Positions 35,072 to 43,570 of a DNA stretch of 64,000 nucleotides are shown one piece after another. Position numbers and translations under genes: made by a program. The stretch's first letter is position 1. Each line of letters begins with the position of its first letter. Source of the DNA: Novosphingobium flavum. Lineage in GTDB: Bacteria; Pseudomonadota; Alphaproteobacteria; Sphingomonadales; Sphingomonadaceae. Where the stretch lies: NCBI RefSeq assembly GCF_014230315.1, contig NZ_JACLAW010000006.1:124001-188000 (forward strand). The letters are read 5' to 3'. The notes under the pieces were generated by a model that ran no database searches, had not been told where the DNA came from, and worked only from the letters and a program-made list of their open reading frames with translations.

Positions 35072-35815
35072 TCAGGCCTTTGGCGGGATAACATCCTCAT
35101 AACCCGAGTAAATCCAGTCCGGGTCATCGAATGTTTCATAAGGCTGCGGGATAGCCGGGATTGCTTTTTGCGGAATCTTGGGATTGTAAGGCTCATGAAA
35201 TCGGGGAGGCTTGATGTCGTCCCGCGGAAACTTCGGATATGCTGCCGCAGGTGCCGTGCTGACCTTGTCGTCCACCCAGCTTTCGTAAAAGTCGCAGCGG
35301 AAGCTACGGATCCACTTCATGTGCCAAATTTTCCATTCGCCCTTCTCTCGAATGAAATCGCAGGCGTATTTCCCCCAACACCAATACGCTCGCATTGGGG
35401 CTTTCCCTTCGACATGCCCCTCCGGAACTGTGTGTGCATGATCATGATAATAGGTCTCAAGACCGGGCGAGAGCCAGATAGCCTTCGCTGTCTCGCCATC
35501 GCCCGAGACCTGGATGTTCGGAGTGGTGAGCGTGTGCAAAAAGAAAGCGCCAGGTTCATTCCCCGCTCGCCCTAGCAGGCCGTTCCACAGGAATTCGATC
35601 GCATCTTTCCCGACAAATATACCGCCATTGGAGAGGTCCATACTAACATCGGGCATGGACAGGGCGAACAGCTCCGGTTTGCGATGGAACAGATGTGGGA
35701 AATGCAGATATTCGTACGACGACATCAAGTTTGTAATGTCATTGACGGATTTAAGCCGATCAACCTCTAGAGAGAGTGTATCTAATTTGTGCTGAAGAAC
35801 GTTAATATCAGTCAC
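35072..35815 (-). CDS. NTF2/SnoaL-like protein, paralogue of the gene at 18882
   Basis: 247 residues from GTG 35815, which has a perfect GGAGG eight bases upstream; an in-frame ATG at 35830 overlaps that Shine-Dalgarno and is less likely. Shares YWCWGKYACDFIREKGEWKI and HMKWIRSFRCDFYESWVD with the protein at 18882. A short coiled N-terminus leads into the NTF2 cone. No signal peptide and no known reaction. It lies between a TonB receptor and an MFS transporter, mirroring the first module. Confidence 0.8.
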   Translation of the reverse strand: MTDINVLQHKLDTLSLEVDRLKSVNDITNLMSSYEYLHFPHLFHRKPELFALSMPDVSMDLSNGGIFVGKDAIEFLWNGLLGRAGNEPGAFFLHTLTTPNIQVSGDGETAKAIWLSPGLETYYHDHAHTVPEGHVEGKAPMRAYWCWGKYACDFIREKGEWKIWHMKWIRSFRCDFYESWVDDKVSTAPAAAYPKFPRDDIKPPRFHEPYNPKIPQKAIPAIPQPYETFDDPDWIYSGYEDVIPPKA

Positions 35816-35942
35816 GATTATAACCTCCATAGAACGATGTCACTTCAAATATTTGACTTTGTGGGGGTGTCATTCAGTGATGGCATATCCGCTCTTCATA
35901 CCTGCGTGACGCATGAGATTTGCCGCCCTAGCCGAGAGTGAT

Positions 35943-35970
35943 ATCTGGCGGAGAGTTAACTCCGCCAGAT
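35943..35970. terminator. Strong hairpin between TonB receptor and NTF2-like gene
   Basis: ATCTGGCGGAG / CTCCGCCAGAT, perfect 11-bp stem with a six-base loop, 14 bp after the receptor stop. No T-tract follows on the minus strand. It may be a partial terminator or an mRNA-stabilising element that lets the receptor be made in excess of the downstream proteins. Confidence 0.55.
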
Positions 35971-35983
35971 TTACAAAGGGGGG

Positions 35984-38365
35984 CTAGAAGGTGGCGCCGA
36001 GACGCATGCCGTAGGTGCGCGGAGGAGTTGTCGCGACGGTGCCTGAGCCAATGTTGGAGATGGTCGATGTGAACACAATGCGCCGGTTTTCGATATTGCG
36101 CACAAAGGCAGAAATTGACCAGTTTTTCTGGCGCGGCTCTAACGTGATCGATGCATTTGATGACCAGTAAGACGGGGTCCGCTCGAATTGCAGGTATTCG
36201 AAGCCGGTCATCTGGCTAGTTTTGAATTGCGTGCTGGCATCAAGCACCAAGTTGAAGTTCCCCACCGATACGCGTTGCTGGGCGTTGAGATTCAGGGTCC
36301 AGCGGGGTGCATTGAAGCTGGTTTGGCCCGAACAGTTCACAAGGAAGGTTGCCGCGTTTGCGGGGTTTGTACTGTAGGGACAGCCGACTTGTGGTGGGTT
36401 TCGGTTGGGGAGCGTGTATAAGAAATTGTTGAAGCGTGCATCCAGATATTGGACGTTTGCGGTGAGCAGGGTGTCCGTCGCCGGCCGAGCCTGGATGTCG
36501 ATTGCCACGCCCTTATTTGTTGAGGCGCCAGCGTTCTCGGTAAGAAAGCCGGGATTGCCATTGGCGTCGATTCCGGAGTGACTGACCTGCTGGTTTCGAT
36601 ATTTCCAATAGAACGCTTCAATGTTCACCTGCAGGCGGCCACCAAAAAAGCGATTTTTCGACCCGATTGTGTAGGCGTCGATGTACTCAGGCGCGTAGGT
36701 GGTGAAGCCTGCCGCCAGCGCGAACCCGCCGGCGTGGTAGCCGTTTTCAAAGTTGGCGTAGAGCAGCGAGGTGGGCGTGAGATCAAGTTCGACGCCAGCA
36801 TGCGCCGTAACCTGGCCCGTCGATATGCCCTGATCGACTACCGTCTGTATGCGAATGGCTAGCGCTCCCGTGCTGCCTACCGGAAGCGGCGTGCCACCAA
36901 CTGCCGGTATGGGAAATGGGATATCCGACAGGCTGAGCGAAGCGGGGATTCCCGGGGCAGTCGGACACGCTGGAGCCGCGCAAACCAGCGTCACGACGTT
37001 CGATACGCCGTCAAACTGCTTCTTGTCCTTCGTGTAGCGCAGGCCGCCGACAAGCCGCAGGCGATCTGCAAGATGGGCAGTGATCCGCGCAAATGCGGCA
37101 TATGAATCGGTCCTTGATCGAAAGGTCTGCAGATTCCAGAGAAATTCTTGGTTATAATTGTCGTTTCCGTCCACAGTTTCGTGGAAATAGTACCCTCCAA
37201 GCATGTAATCGAGCGCGCCATGGCGCTCACCTGCCAAACGAACCTCCAAGCTGTGCTGGCGCTGCAATTCATTGATCAGCGAGGTTCCGCCTCCGGCATG
37301 GAAAATATTGTCGAGTTTAGCAGATCGATAGGCTGGGATTAAGGTCAAGGCACCGAGAGGGGTCTGATACTTGACTTCGCCAGTCACGCCGAAGAAGGTA
37401 TTATCCTGATTTTGCCGGCTATCCAGCGATCTCAACGTTCGGCCGATGACAGGGACGAAACGTGCCTCGCGCAGGGATTGCGCCTTGGGATCGAGAATGC
37501 CGATTTCGGGGTCGAACGGTGTCGGCGGATAGGAGTAAGTACCTGCTCCTTGATTCAATGACGAGAATGTCGCGTAAGAGTAGCCGATCCCCTTGCCGCC
37601 TTGGTGCGCCCAGTCGACGCCAAATCGCACGGTCAGATCAGGGCCGAATTCGCCCAAAATCTGGGCGCGCAGTGCGCTATCGCGCTGATCGGAGGTCCCG
37701 TCCGACAGATAGCCGTCATGTTTCACCAGGTTACCTGCCAACCGGAAGGCGGCGGAACCACCAAGGGGAGCATTTACCGAGCCTTGGGCGTTGATTGCGT
37801 CGTAATTGCCGTAGCTCATCAGCGCGCTGGCGCTGAGCTGCCCTAGTACGGGCTGCTTTGGAATAATGTTCAGGGCGCCAGCAGTGGCGTTCCGGCCATA
37901 GAGCGTGCCTTGCGGGCCAGGTAGCATTTCTACCCGCTCCAAATCGTAAAAAGCGCCCGAGGTGGAGGTGGGGCGCCCGACGTAGACGCCATCATAGTTG
38001 AAGGCGATCGCGGGATCGCTGTAAGCATTATTCGTGAAGTTCCCAACCCCCCGCACGAAGAATGTTGTATTAGCACCGCCACCGCTTTGAACAGCAAGGG
38101 ACGGTACGAGACGTGACAGCTGCTCGGGGGTCGATACTTGCGCAGTCGCCAAGGCGTCGCCGGTCACCACGGTGACGGGGACAGCCGCTTTCTGCAGATT
38201 TTCCGACCGGCGTTGCGCCGTCACGATAATTTCATCAAGCGGAGCCGCAGCCTCGGCATTCTGCGGACGGAAGGCAGAAGGTGCGACATCGGCGGTTTGT
38301 GCATGGACCTGCGAAGTGGCTCCGGCTGCAATTATGGCGGTTGTTCCAAGTAAAAATGTGCGCAT
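35984..38365 (-). CDS. TonB-dependent outer membrane receptor
   Basis: 793 residues from ATG 38365, eight bases after GGAGG. Sec signal MRTFLLGTTAIIAAGATSQVHA; plug begins LDEIIVTAQRRSENLQKAAV; C-terminal barrel end MRLGATF. The family resembles sphingomonad receptors for organic compounds. It heads the minus-strand unit TonB receptor - NTF2-like - MFS. It is a different subfamily from the receptor at 16395 but in the same type of gene set, so related substrates are likely. Confidence 0.93.
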   Translation of the reverse strand: MRTFLLGTTAIIAAGATSQVHAQTADVAPSAFRPQNAEAAAPLDEIIVTAQRRSENLQKAAVPVTVVTGDALATAQVSTPEQLSRLVPSLAVQSGGGANTTFFVRGVGNFTNNAYSDPAIAFNYDGVYVGRPTSTSGAFYDLERVEMLPGPQGTLYGRNATAGALNIIPKQPVLGQLSASALMSYGNYDAINAQGSVNAPLGGSAAFRLAGNLVKHDGYLSDGTSDQRDSALRAQILGEFGPDLTVRFGVDWAHQGGKGIGYSYATFSSLNQGAGTYSYPPTPFDPEIGILDPKAQSLREARFVPVIGRTLRSLDSRQNQDNTFFGVTGEVKYQTPLGALTLIPAYRSAKLDNIFHAGGGTSLINELQRQHSLEVRLAGERHGALDYMLGGYYFHETVDGNDNYNQEFLWNLQTFRSRTDSYAAFARITAHLADRLRLVGGLRYTKDKKQFDGVSNVVTLVCAAPACPTAPGIPASLSLSDIPFPIPAVGGTPLPVGSTGALAIRIQTVVDQGISTGQVTAHAGVELDLTPTSLLYANFENGYHAGGFALAAGFTTYAPEYIDAYTIGSKNRFFGGRLQVNIEAFYWKYRNQQVSHSGIDANGNPGFLTENAGASTNKGVAIDIQARPATDTLLTANVQYLDARFNNFLYTLPNRNPPQVGCPYSTNPANAATFLVNCSGQTSFNAPRWTLNLNAQQRVSVGNFNLVLDASTQFKTSQMTGFEYLQFERTPSYWSSNASITLEPRQKNWSISAFVRNIENRRIVFTSTISNIGSGTVATTPPRTYGMRLGATF

Positions 38366-38966
38366 GTTAAATATACCTCCCCCAAATATTTTGAACAGCA
38401 CAATTAGTAATGCGCATAGCTCATATTAAATTCGCTGTCATGCGTGAGATTATTGCGAGATTGAATATACATTCCGAATAAAATTTTCGATTTATTCGAC
38501 AATGAATTCAGTCTAAATTTTGCCTTTAGCAAATATTATTCTAAGTTGCGTGCCTTGCCGCAGATATCTTACGGAGGGCGCGGTGAAAAATGATATGTTT
38601 GCACCCTGATGATGCATAAAACTAATCCTTGGTCGCAGACCAATCTTCGCCACATCGCAAGGTAAGGGCCACCCCTTGCGTGTTAGTGCGGGGCGCCTGT
38701 GCCGCTGTGCGTGTAGAGGCAAGTGAGCTGAGTAGTGTAATATGCTGTGTCGCCTCCGGCGAGGCGATCACGATCCCGCCCATTTGGCGCAGCGCAAAAA
38801 TGAATTATGCGATAGACAGCATCCCGAGATGAGGTGTCGCGTCACCGTCCAAGCTAACCCCAGGACTGGCCGCCAATCACATCGCTGCGCAAATCTCGGA
38901 AACCCAAGCGCTACGCGAGAGCATGCTGGCCGCCATTCGTATCCGCCGAACTCATAAACGATGTGC
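38366..38966. other. Non-coding stretch upstream of the TonB receptor
   Basis: About 600 bp between the receptor start and the end of the LysR gene. The part next to the receptor (38366-38560) is clearly AT-rich and should contain its promoter. No ORF here shows family character, and I found no strong dyad. Confidence 0.5.
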
Positions 38967-39875
38967 TTACGCTGCGGTCTCGTTGGCGGACGGACCGAAC
39001 GCATCCCAGATTTCGCGCATCGTCTTGATCAATTCCAAAGCTGGTGCAGTGAACTCCGTGCCCTCACGGGTTATTAACATCATTGGTCGCGACGGCGTTG
39101 GCGATACAAGTCTGACTGTTTTGACTTCCGGTAGATCACGAAAGCCTTGGATAGGAGCAACGATGGGCAGTTGAGCGCGATTTGCAAAGTCCCTCAGTGT
39201 TTCTGGAGAATTGAGCTCGGCCACAAAACACGGGTGAACGTCGACTTCCGCGAGCGCGCGTTCCAGCGCCAGCCGGCTCGCATAATTCTTAGTGAGCGCG
39301 CCCAACGAGCGCCCATTAAGTGCGGTCAGCGGTAATGTTTCAAGTGGAGCCAAGGGGTCGTCTAACGGAACAGCAAGCGCAAGTTCTTCCATATAAAGGG
39401 GCGTGAGTGTAAATCCGCGGCGCGGTGTCACTTCGCCGGCAATCGCGAAATCAATTCGCGAATCGTCGAGCGCGGCGAAAAGATCTATTCCTGAGACTTC
39501 AATGACCTGGATAGGTTGAGAAAACCCGCCTTCCCGCAAACGCAATAGGCTGGATGGCAAGATCTCTGTGAGAAGGAAATGTCCCCACACGCCAATACGA
39601 AGGCTTCGCGGCTCCGGCGACAATTGGCGCAACCTCTCGACACCTTCAAAAATGCGATCGATCGCAGGGCGGCAATGTTCGAAGAAAATGGCTCCCTCAA
39701 CTGTGAGCTCTACCCGCTTGCTGGAGCGCTCGACCAGCCGGCAACCTAACTCTTCTTCCAGCTTTTTGATCTGATGCGACAGGGCAGACTGACTGACGTT
39801 GCAAAGTTGTGCTGCACGCGTGAAGTGGCGCTCTCGCGCTACCGCGCAAAAATAGCGTAACGTGCGCAGCTCCAT
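38967..39875 (-). CDS. LysR-family transcriptional regulator
   Basis: 302 residues from ATG 39875 (MELRTLRYFCAVARERHF), the usual LysR start; the frame opens nine codons earlier. The HTH is FTRAAQLCNVSQSALSHQI, followed by a LysR effector domain. It is upstream of and on the same strand as the second TonB module, 600 bp away, and back to back with the LuxR gene. Target uncertain. Confidence 0.88.
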   Translation of the reverse strand: MELRTLRYFCAVARERHFTRAAQLCNVSQSALSHQIKKLEEELGCRLVERSSKRVELTVEGAIFFEHCRPAIDRIFEGVERLRQLSPEPRSLRIGVWGHFLLTEILPSSLLRLREGGFSQPIQVIEVSGIDLFAALDDSRIDFAIAGEVTPRRGFTLTPLYMEELALAVPLDDPLAPLETLPLTALNGRSLGALTKNYASRLALERALAEVDVHPCFVAELNSPETLRDFANRAQLPIVAPIQGFRDLPEVKTVRLVSPTPSRPMMLITREGTEFTAPALELIKTMREIWDAFGPSANETAA

Positions 39876-40147
39876 CCCAAAAATCCCAGCTTGCTCAATC
39901 ATTACTTTTGCGCATCATTGGCGTGTGGACAAGTCATTTTCTATGGAACGAGTCCGGCGGTAACCCCCTCCGTAGATATTACAGGGGGCCACGACGAACA
40001 TTTTCTGTGAGGCAATCGAAAGGCCGAGAGCTCGCGCACGACGAAATGACCTCGCGAATGACGTACCGCGATAGCGGTCGCAACTGGTCGTGCTGTGCCT
40101 CACTCAGGCCTTTCCATCAGCGCTTGGAGCAGGGAGGATATTTCTGC

Positions 40148-40933
40148 ATGCCGTCCAGCTTGGCTCGGCGCAAAACCGCATTTTGCTTGGCGTTCGCAAG
40201 TGACGTAGTCCAGACGCTGCGAACGATCCCGACGCGCGCGGAACTGGCGACGCTTATGAGAGCTGTCACTCGCGAAATGCGTTTTCGCCACTTCGCCTTG
40301 ATTCATCATGACGATCTACGAACGCAACGTCTCGATCGTGTCGATCTCAAAGATTATCCACCGGCGGTAACTGAGCGCCTGTTCAGTAACAATCGATATC
40401 GCCGCGATCCGGTCATTCGCGGCTGCATTTTTGTTGATGGCGCATTTCTCTGGTCAGATCTGGAAAGCCTCATCGAGCTCAACCGCCATGACCGGGACAG
40501 TTTTGAATTCGGCATGCGCGAAGGCCTAAATGAGGGCATCACTGTGCCTTACGTGCGTCTAGGCGACTGCATGGGCTCCTGCACATTCGCCGGGACACGT
40601 TCTCCGGATCGGGCATATCGCTACCTCGGCGTAGCCCAGATGGTCGGCATCTTTGCATTTCAGGCGGCGCGCCGACTGATCGCCCCTCCGGAGTCGTTCA
40701 CGCACAGGCCCCGGCTGCATCCTCGTCCGCGGGATTGCGTGGTTCTCGCGGGGCGCGGCCTCTCGAACAAGGAAATCGCCCGGGCGCTTGCCCTGACGCC
40801 GCGCACCGTCGACGGCTATCTGACCGAGGCACGGCGCCTGTTCGGCGCTCATGACCGCACCGAACTGGTGGTTAGCGCCGTGCTTGCAGGTGAGGTCGGC
40901 CTTGACGAACTGGTCCGCCGTCAACCCGGGTAA
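40148..40933 (+). CDS. LuxR-family quorum-sensing regulator (TraR-like)
   Basis: 261 residues from ATG 40148, with GGAGG ten bases upstream; the longer open frame has no family character. An N-terminal autoinducer-binding domain (about 25-170, with W and D residues in FLWSDLESL and GITVPY) is followed by a LuxR HTH (RPRDCVVLAGRGLSNKEIARALALTPRTVDGYL split across residues 185-225). It lies 69 bp before the luxI gene. By analogy with TraR of mesorhizobial ICEs, it should activate the luxI-phyH-fseA operon when bound to acyl-homoserine lactone. No clear lux box was seen. Confidence 0.88.
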   Translation: MPSSLARRKTAFCLAFASDVVQTLRTIPTRAELATLMRAVTREMRFRHFALIHHDDLRTQRLDRVDLKDYPPAVTERLFSNNRYRRDPVIRGCIFVDGAFLWSDLESLIELNRHDRDSFEFGMREGLNEGITVPYVRLGDCMGSCTFAGTRSPDRAYRYLGVAQMVGIFAFQAARRLIAPPESFTHRPRLHPRPRDCVVLAGRGLSNKEIARALALTPRTVDGYLTEARRLFGAHDRTELVVSAVLAGEVGLDELVRRQPG

Positions 40934-41002
40934 TCACTCGGTCTGTTTTGTATCACGCTCTGCTGCTTCCTTCGTGCGTGAAATCACGACCGGAGCACCG
41001 CA

Positions 41003-41608
41003 ATGATCCATGTCATCGACAACCAGCACGCGGCGGAAAACCGGCCCTTGCTGCAATCCATGTTTGCCGACCGCAAGCGCCTGTTCGTCGACCTGTTCGG
41101 CTGGGACGTGCCCGTGATCGATGGCAAATATGAGATCGACCAGTTCGACAATGAGCACACGATTTACCTGATCGTTGCTGACGACGAGGGTGGGCACGCG
41201 GCATCGATCCGGCTGTTCCCCAGCACCCAGCCGCATATGCTCGGCACGCTCTTTCCTCATCTCTGCCCTTTCGGCGTTCCCGTGGATGCCGGCACCTGGG
41301 AAAGCTCGCGGCTGTGCCTGCCGCAGCGACACGGTGCCGCGCGGCGGCGCAACCTGCGCAACCTGCTCTTTTCGGCGATGGTCGACGTTGCACTCGAGCG
41401 CGGCGTCGAACGCTACACGGGTGTTATTCCCGACTCCTTCCGCAAGGATGTGCTCGCCATGGGCTGGCAAGCCGAGCCACTCGGGCCGGCAGTTCACATC
41501 CCCGGCGGCCCGATTGGCGCTTTCCTTATCCATATCCACCCCGACACGGGCGAGCGCCTTTCTTGGACCGGGGTCTATTCCACCGCAACCGATCAGGTGG
41601 CGGCATGA
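41003..41608 (+). CDS. Acyl-homoserine lactone synthase (LuxI family)
   Basis: 201 residues. Conserved LuxI residues are visible: FADRKRLFVDLFGWDVP, then YEIDQFDNEHTIYLI, then SIRLFPSTQPHMLGTLFP, WESSRLCL and GVERYTGVI. It makes an acyl-HSL from S-adenosylmethionine and an acyl carrier. Acyl length cannot be read from the sequence. The stop overlaps the start of the PhyH gene (ATGA). It is the synthase partner of the LuxR just upstream. Confidence 0.94.
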   Translation: MIHVIDNQHAAENRPLLQSMFADRKRLFVDLFGWDVPVIDGKYEIDQFDNEHTIYLIVADDEGGHAASIRLFPSTQPHMLGTLFPHLCPFGVPVDAGTWESSRLCLPQRHGAARRRNLRNLLFSAMVDVALERGVERYTGVIPDSFRKDVLAMGWQAEPLGPAVHIPGGPIGAFLIHIHPDTGERLSWTGVYSTATDQVAA

Positions 41609-42471
41609 GCGCGGCGGTCGATCGCCACGTTGCCGGCCTCGCGCGCGATGGCTGGTGCCAGTTCGAGCGCGCGGTCGAGCCGGAACTGATCGCCGGGATC
41701 GAAGCGGACCTTGAGGCCCGCTTTGCAGCCACACCCTTGTGCCAGGGTGCCTTCTACGGCGAGCGGACCAGGCGTTTCGGGTCGCTGCTGTCACGCGCGG
41801 TGGGAATCGAGCGACTGGTCATGCACCCGCTGATCATCGAGATCGCCGAGCAGATGCTGCTGCCATGGTGTGAGCGGATCGCGCTCAACCTGACCCAGGC
41901 GATCGAGATCCAGCCCGGCGCCTTGCCCCAGCTGCCGCATCGTGACCAGGACATGTGGCAGGGCCCCAAGGGCAGGGTCGAATATCTCGTCAACGTCATG
42001 TGGCCGCTGACCAGGTTCACACGGCTGAATGGCGGCACGCGGCTATGGACGGGGAGCCACCTCGACCCGGACATCCCCGTGCTTCCCGAAGACGATGCCA
42101 TCGTGCCGGCGATTGTGCCCGGCGACGCCCTAGTCTTTCTGGGTTCGACGCTTCACGGTGGCGGCGCCAACGCGAGTTTCGCACCGCGGCGCGGCATCGT
42201 GATCAGCTACTGCCTCGGCTGGCTCAAACCCTTCGAACTGCAATGGCTGGTCTATCCGCCACACGTGGCGCGCCATTTTTCGCCGGAACTGGCGTCGCTG
42301 GTCGGCTATGCCCAGCATCGCCCCAACCTCGGCAACGTCGAGGGACAATGTCCTTCGGTCCTCCTCCGCGAGCACGTTCCGGACCATCTGCAGGCCATCG
42401 ATGCGCTTCGCCCCGACCAGACCGAGGCTGCGAACTTGTTTATCCGGACCCAGATGGGCGAGATGGGCTGA
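41605..42471 (+). CDS. PhyH-family oxygenase coupled to luxI
   Basis: 288 residues from ATG 41605, overlapping the luxI stop. Iron ligands: LPHRDQDMWQ gives the HxD, and TLHGGGAN the distal His; the 2-oxoglutarate arginine is in PRRGIVISYCLGW. A luxI-phyH order is known in Novosphingobium and relatives, but its function there is unclear. Here it is sandwiched between luxI and the excision activator gene, only 10 bp before the latter. Modification of the signal or a related lipid is possible; this is inference. Confidence 0.85.
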   Translation: MSAAVDRHVAGLARDGWCQFERAVEPELIAGIEADLEARFAATPLCQGAFYGERTRRFGSLLSRAVGIERLVMHPLIIEIAEQMLLPWCERIALNLTQAIEIQPGALPQLPHRDQDMWQGPKGRVEYLVNVMWPLTRFTRLNGGTRLWTGSHLDPDIPVLPEDDAIVPAIVPGDALVFLGSTLHGGGANASFAPRRGIVISYCLGWLKPFELQWLVYPPHVARHFSPELASLVGYAQHRPNLGNVEGQCPSVLLREHVPDHLQAIDALRPDQTEAANLFIRTQMGEMG

Positions 42472-42481
42472 GGACGTTGCA

Positions 42482-42667
42482 TTGATCGCGCCCGATTCCG
42501 GCGACCACGAGGCCATCGTGCGGCGAGGGCGCGGCGCGCTGGCATGGGAGGTGCTGCGTCGCGATCCTGCCTACCGTGCGGCCTATGCCAGTCTGCCGGG
42601 CTTGCCGCTGACCGGCGCTGCAGCCGATGCCGACTTCGCGGCGCACTGGGGGCTTCACTTTCCCTGA
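42482..42667 (+). CDS. FseA-like activator, first half (DUF6499 domain), ends at frameshift site
   Basis: 61 codons from TTG 42482 with GAGGA seven bases upstream. The product AWEVLRRDPAYRAAY ... AHWGLHFP is the N-terminal DUF6499 part. It stops at TGA 42665, but the domain continues without a gap in the +1 frame (EDPELDCIHAAPMWS), giving a contiguous 242-residue protein. In ICEMlSymR7A the equivalent pair msi172/msi171 is joined by programmed +1 frameshifting into the excision activator FseA. The gene follows luxI-phyH, so expression should depend on quorum sensing. A shorter unshifted peptide may also exist. Confidence 0.75.
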   Translation: MIAPDSGDHEAIVRRGRGALAWEVLRRDPAYRAAYASLPGLPLTGAAADADFAAHWGLHFP

Positions 42668-42668
42668 G
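42659..42668 (+). promoter_or_regulatory. Candidate programmed +1 ribosomal frameshift site TTT CCC TGA G
   Basis: In frame 1 the codons are TTT CCC followed by the stop TGA. A tRNA-Pro slipping one base from CCC to CCT would resume at GAG and read directly into the DUF2285 frame. CCC before a slow stop is a known type of +1 shift site. The joined protein restores a continuous conserved domain across the junction (HFP-EDP). Confidence 0.75.
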
Positions 42669-43211
42669 GATCCGGAGCTGGACTGTATCCACGCCGCGCC
42701 CATGTGGAGCGTGGACGTGGATGCACGCGTCTTGACGGTCATTGCCAGCGTCGCATCCGCGCCGTTTTCCATCGACCTTCGGCAATTCGACGCACGAAGC
42801 GTTCAGGGCACCGCCCGTGAGCACGTGCGATTGGTCGTAGGCGGAGAGGCATTCCGTCTCGATGTGATCGATGGAACCGTGACAGTCGGGCCGGTCCAAT
42901 TGACATATCTACTCATGCCGGATGGGCGGTTGGCGAAACAGATCGAAACCATCCGGCGATTGGATGCGTGGTTTTCCGGCTGCGTGCCCAAACGACCTCA
43001 GGCCGGTTTCCGCATACTGCGTATGGCGACTGCGCTGCGCGCGCGGGATGCCCGCATGGCCGGCGCGTCGCTGAGAGACATTGCTATGGACCTGCTGGGA
43101 CCCGGCGATTGGCCGGGGCCGGGGGAGTGCCGCAAGTCGGCCGCCCGGCGGCTGGTGGCCATGGGCGAAAGGCTTGTCCTGGACGGACCGTTGCCGATCC
43201 TAAACATGTGA
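42666..43211 (+). CDS. FseA-like activator, second half (DUF2285 domain)
   Basis: 181 codons in the +1 frame from GAG 42666; an ATG at 42627 is in frame but lacks a ribosome binding site and would give non-conserved residues. The N-terminal 100 residues complete the DUF6499-type region. The C-terminal part (LRRLDAWFSG, ALRARDARMAGASLRDIAMDLLG, ARRLVAMGERLVL) is the DUF2285 helical DNA-binding domain. As FseA it would activate the excisionase operon at 49554. Ends 40 bp from the convergent repressor gene. Confidence 0.75.
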   Translation, partial: EDPELDCIHAAPMWSVDVDARVLTVIASVASAPFSIDLRQFDARSVQGTAREHVRLVVGGEAFRLDVIDGTVTVGPVQLTYLLMPDGRLAKQIETIRRLDAWFSGCVPKRPQAGFRILRMATALRARDARMAGASLRDIAMDLLGPGDWPGPGECRKSAARRLVAMGERLVLDGPLPILNM

Positions 43212-43250
43212 CATGCGCAAGCTGAGGATTTGCGCGGCCTTGCCTAAGCC

Positions 43251-43484
43251 TCAGCTATTCAGCACTTCCGTCGGCAGCTCTTTCATCAGCAGCACGTAGG
43301 TTTCGACGCCCAATTCGGCAGCCAGCTTGTCCAACCGATCTACGCTAGCGCTGTAGCGACCTCGCTCAAGCGCGCTGACATAGCTGCGTGCAATTGAAGC
43401 GGAGTCAGCCAGAGCCTCTTGGGACAGGCCTCTCGCAACTCTCAGCAAGCGTAAGTTGCGGGACAATGTTTCTCGGCTCGACAT
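43251..43484 (-). CDS. XRE-family repressor, QseC-like
   Basis: 77 residues from ATG 43484 (MSSRETLSRNLRLLRVARGL). It is a single Cro/C1-type HTH: LSQEALADSASIARSYVSALERG. It is transcribed away from the small DUF2285-like gene at 43571, with candidate operators between them. In ICEMlSymR7A, QseC occupies this place and controls both its own gene and qseM. The QseC role is inferred from HTH type and context. Confidence 0.75.
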   Translation of the reverse strand: MSSRETLSRNLRLLRVARGLSQEALADSASIARSYVSALERGRYSASVDRLDKLAAELGVETYVLLMKELPTEVLNS

Positions 43485-43529
43485 GCCGAAACATGAGCCC
43501 GCTTGCGACAAATTTGCCCATAGCCTATG

Positions 43530-43563
43530 CAGGTCAAATTAACCTGTATACTGGTCAATTATG
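43530..43563. promoter_or_regulatory. Candidate QseC-like operators in the divergent gap
   Basis: CAGGT-CAAATTA-ACCTG at 43530-43546 is a perfect five-base dyad, six of seven if extended. A related sequence GGTCAATTA follows at about 43553-43561, giving a direct repeat of GGTCAA(A)TTA about 21 bp apart. Two adjacent operators between repressor and qseM-like gene match the arrangement known for QseC. Confidence 0.5.
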
Positions 43564-43570
43564 GTGAGAT

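Noticed and set aside
42627..43211. Independent DUF2285 gene starting at ATG 42627
   Set aside because: No ribosome binding site, and the first 13 residues are not family-like. The +1 fusion gives a continuous domain instead.
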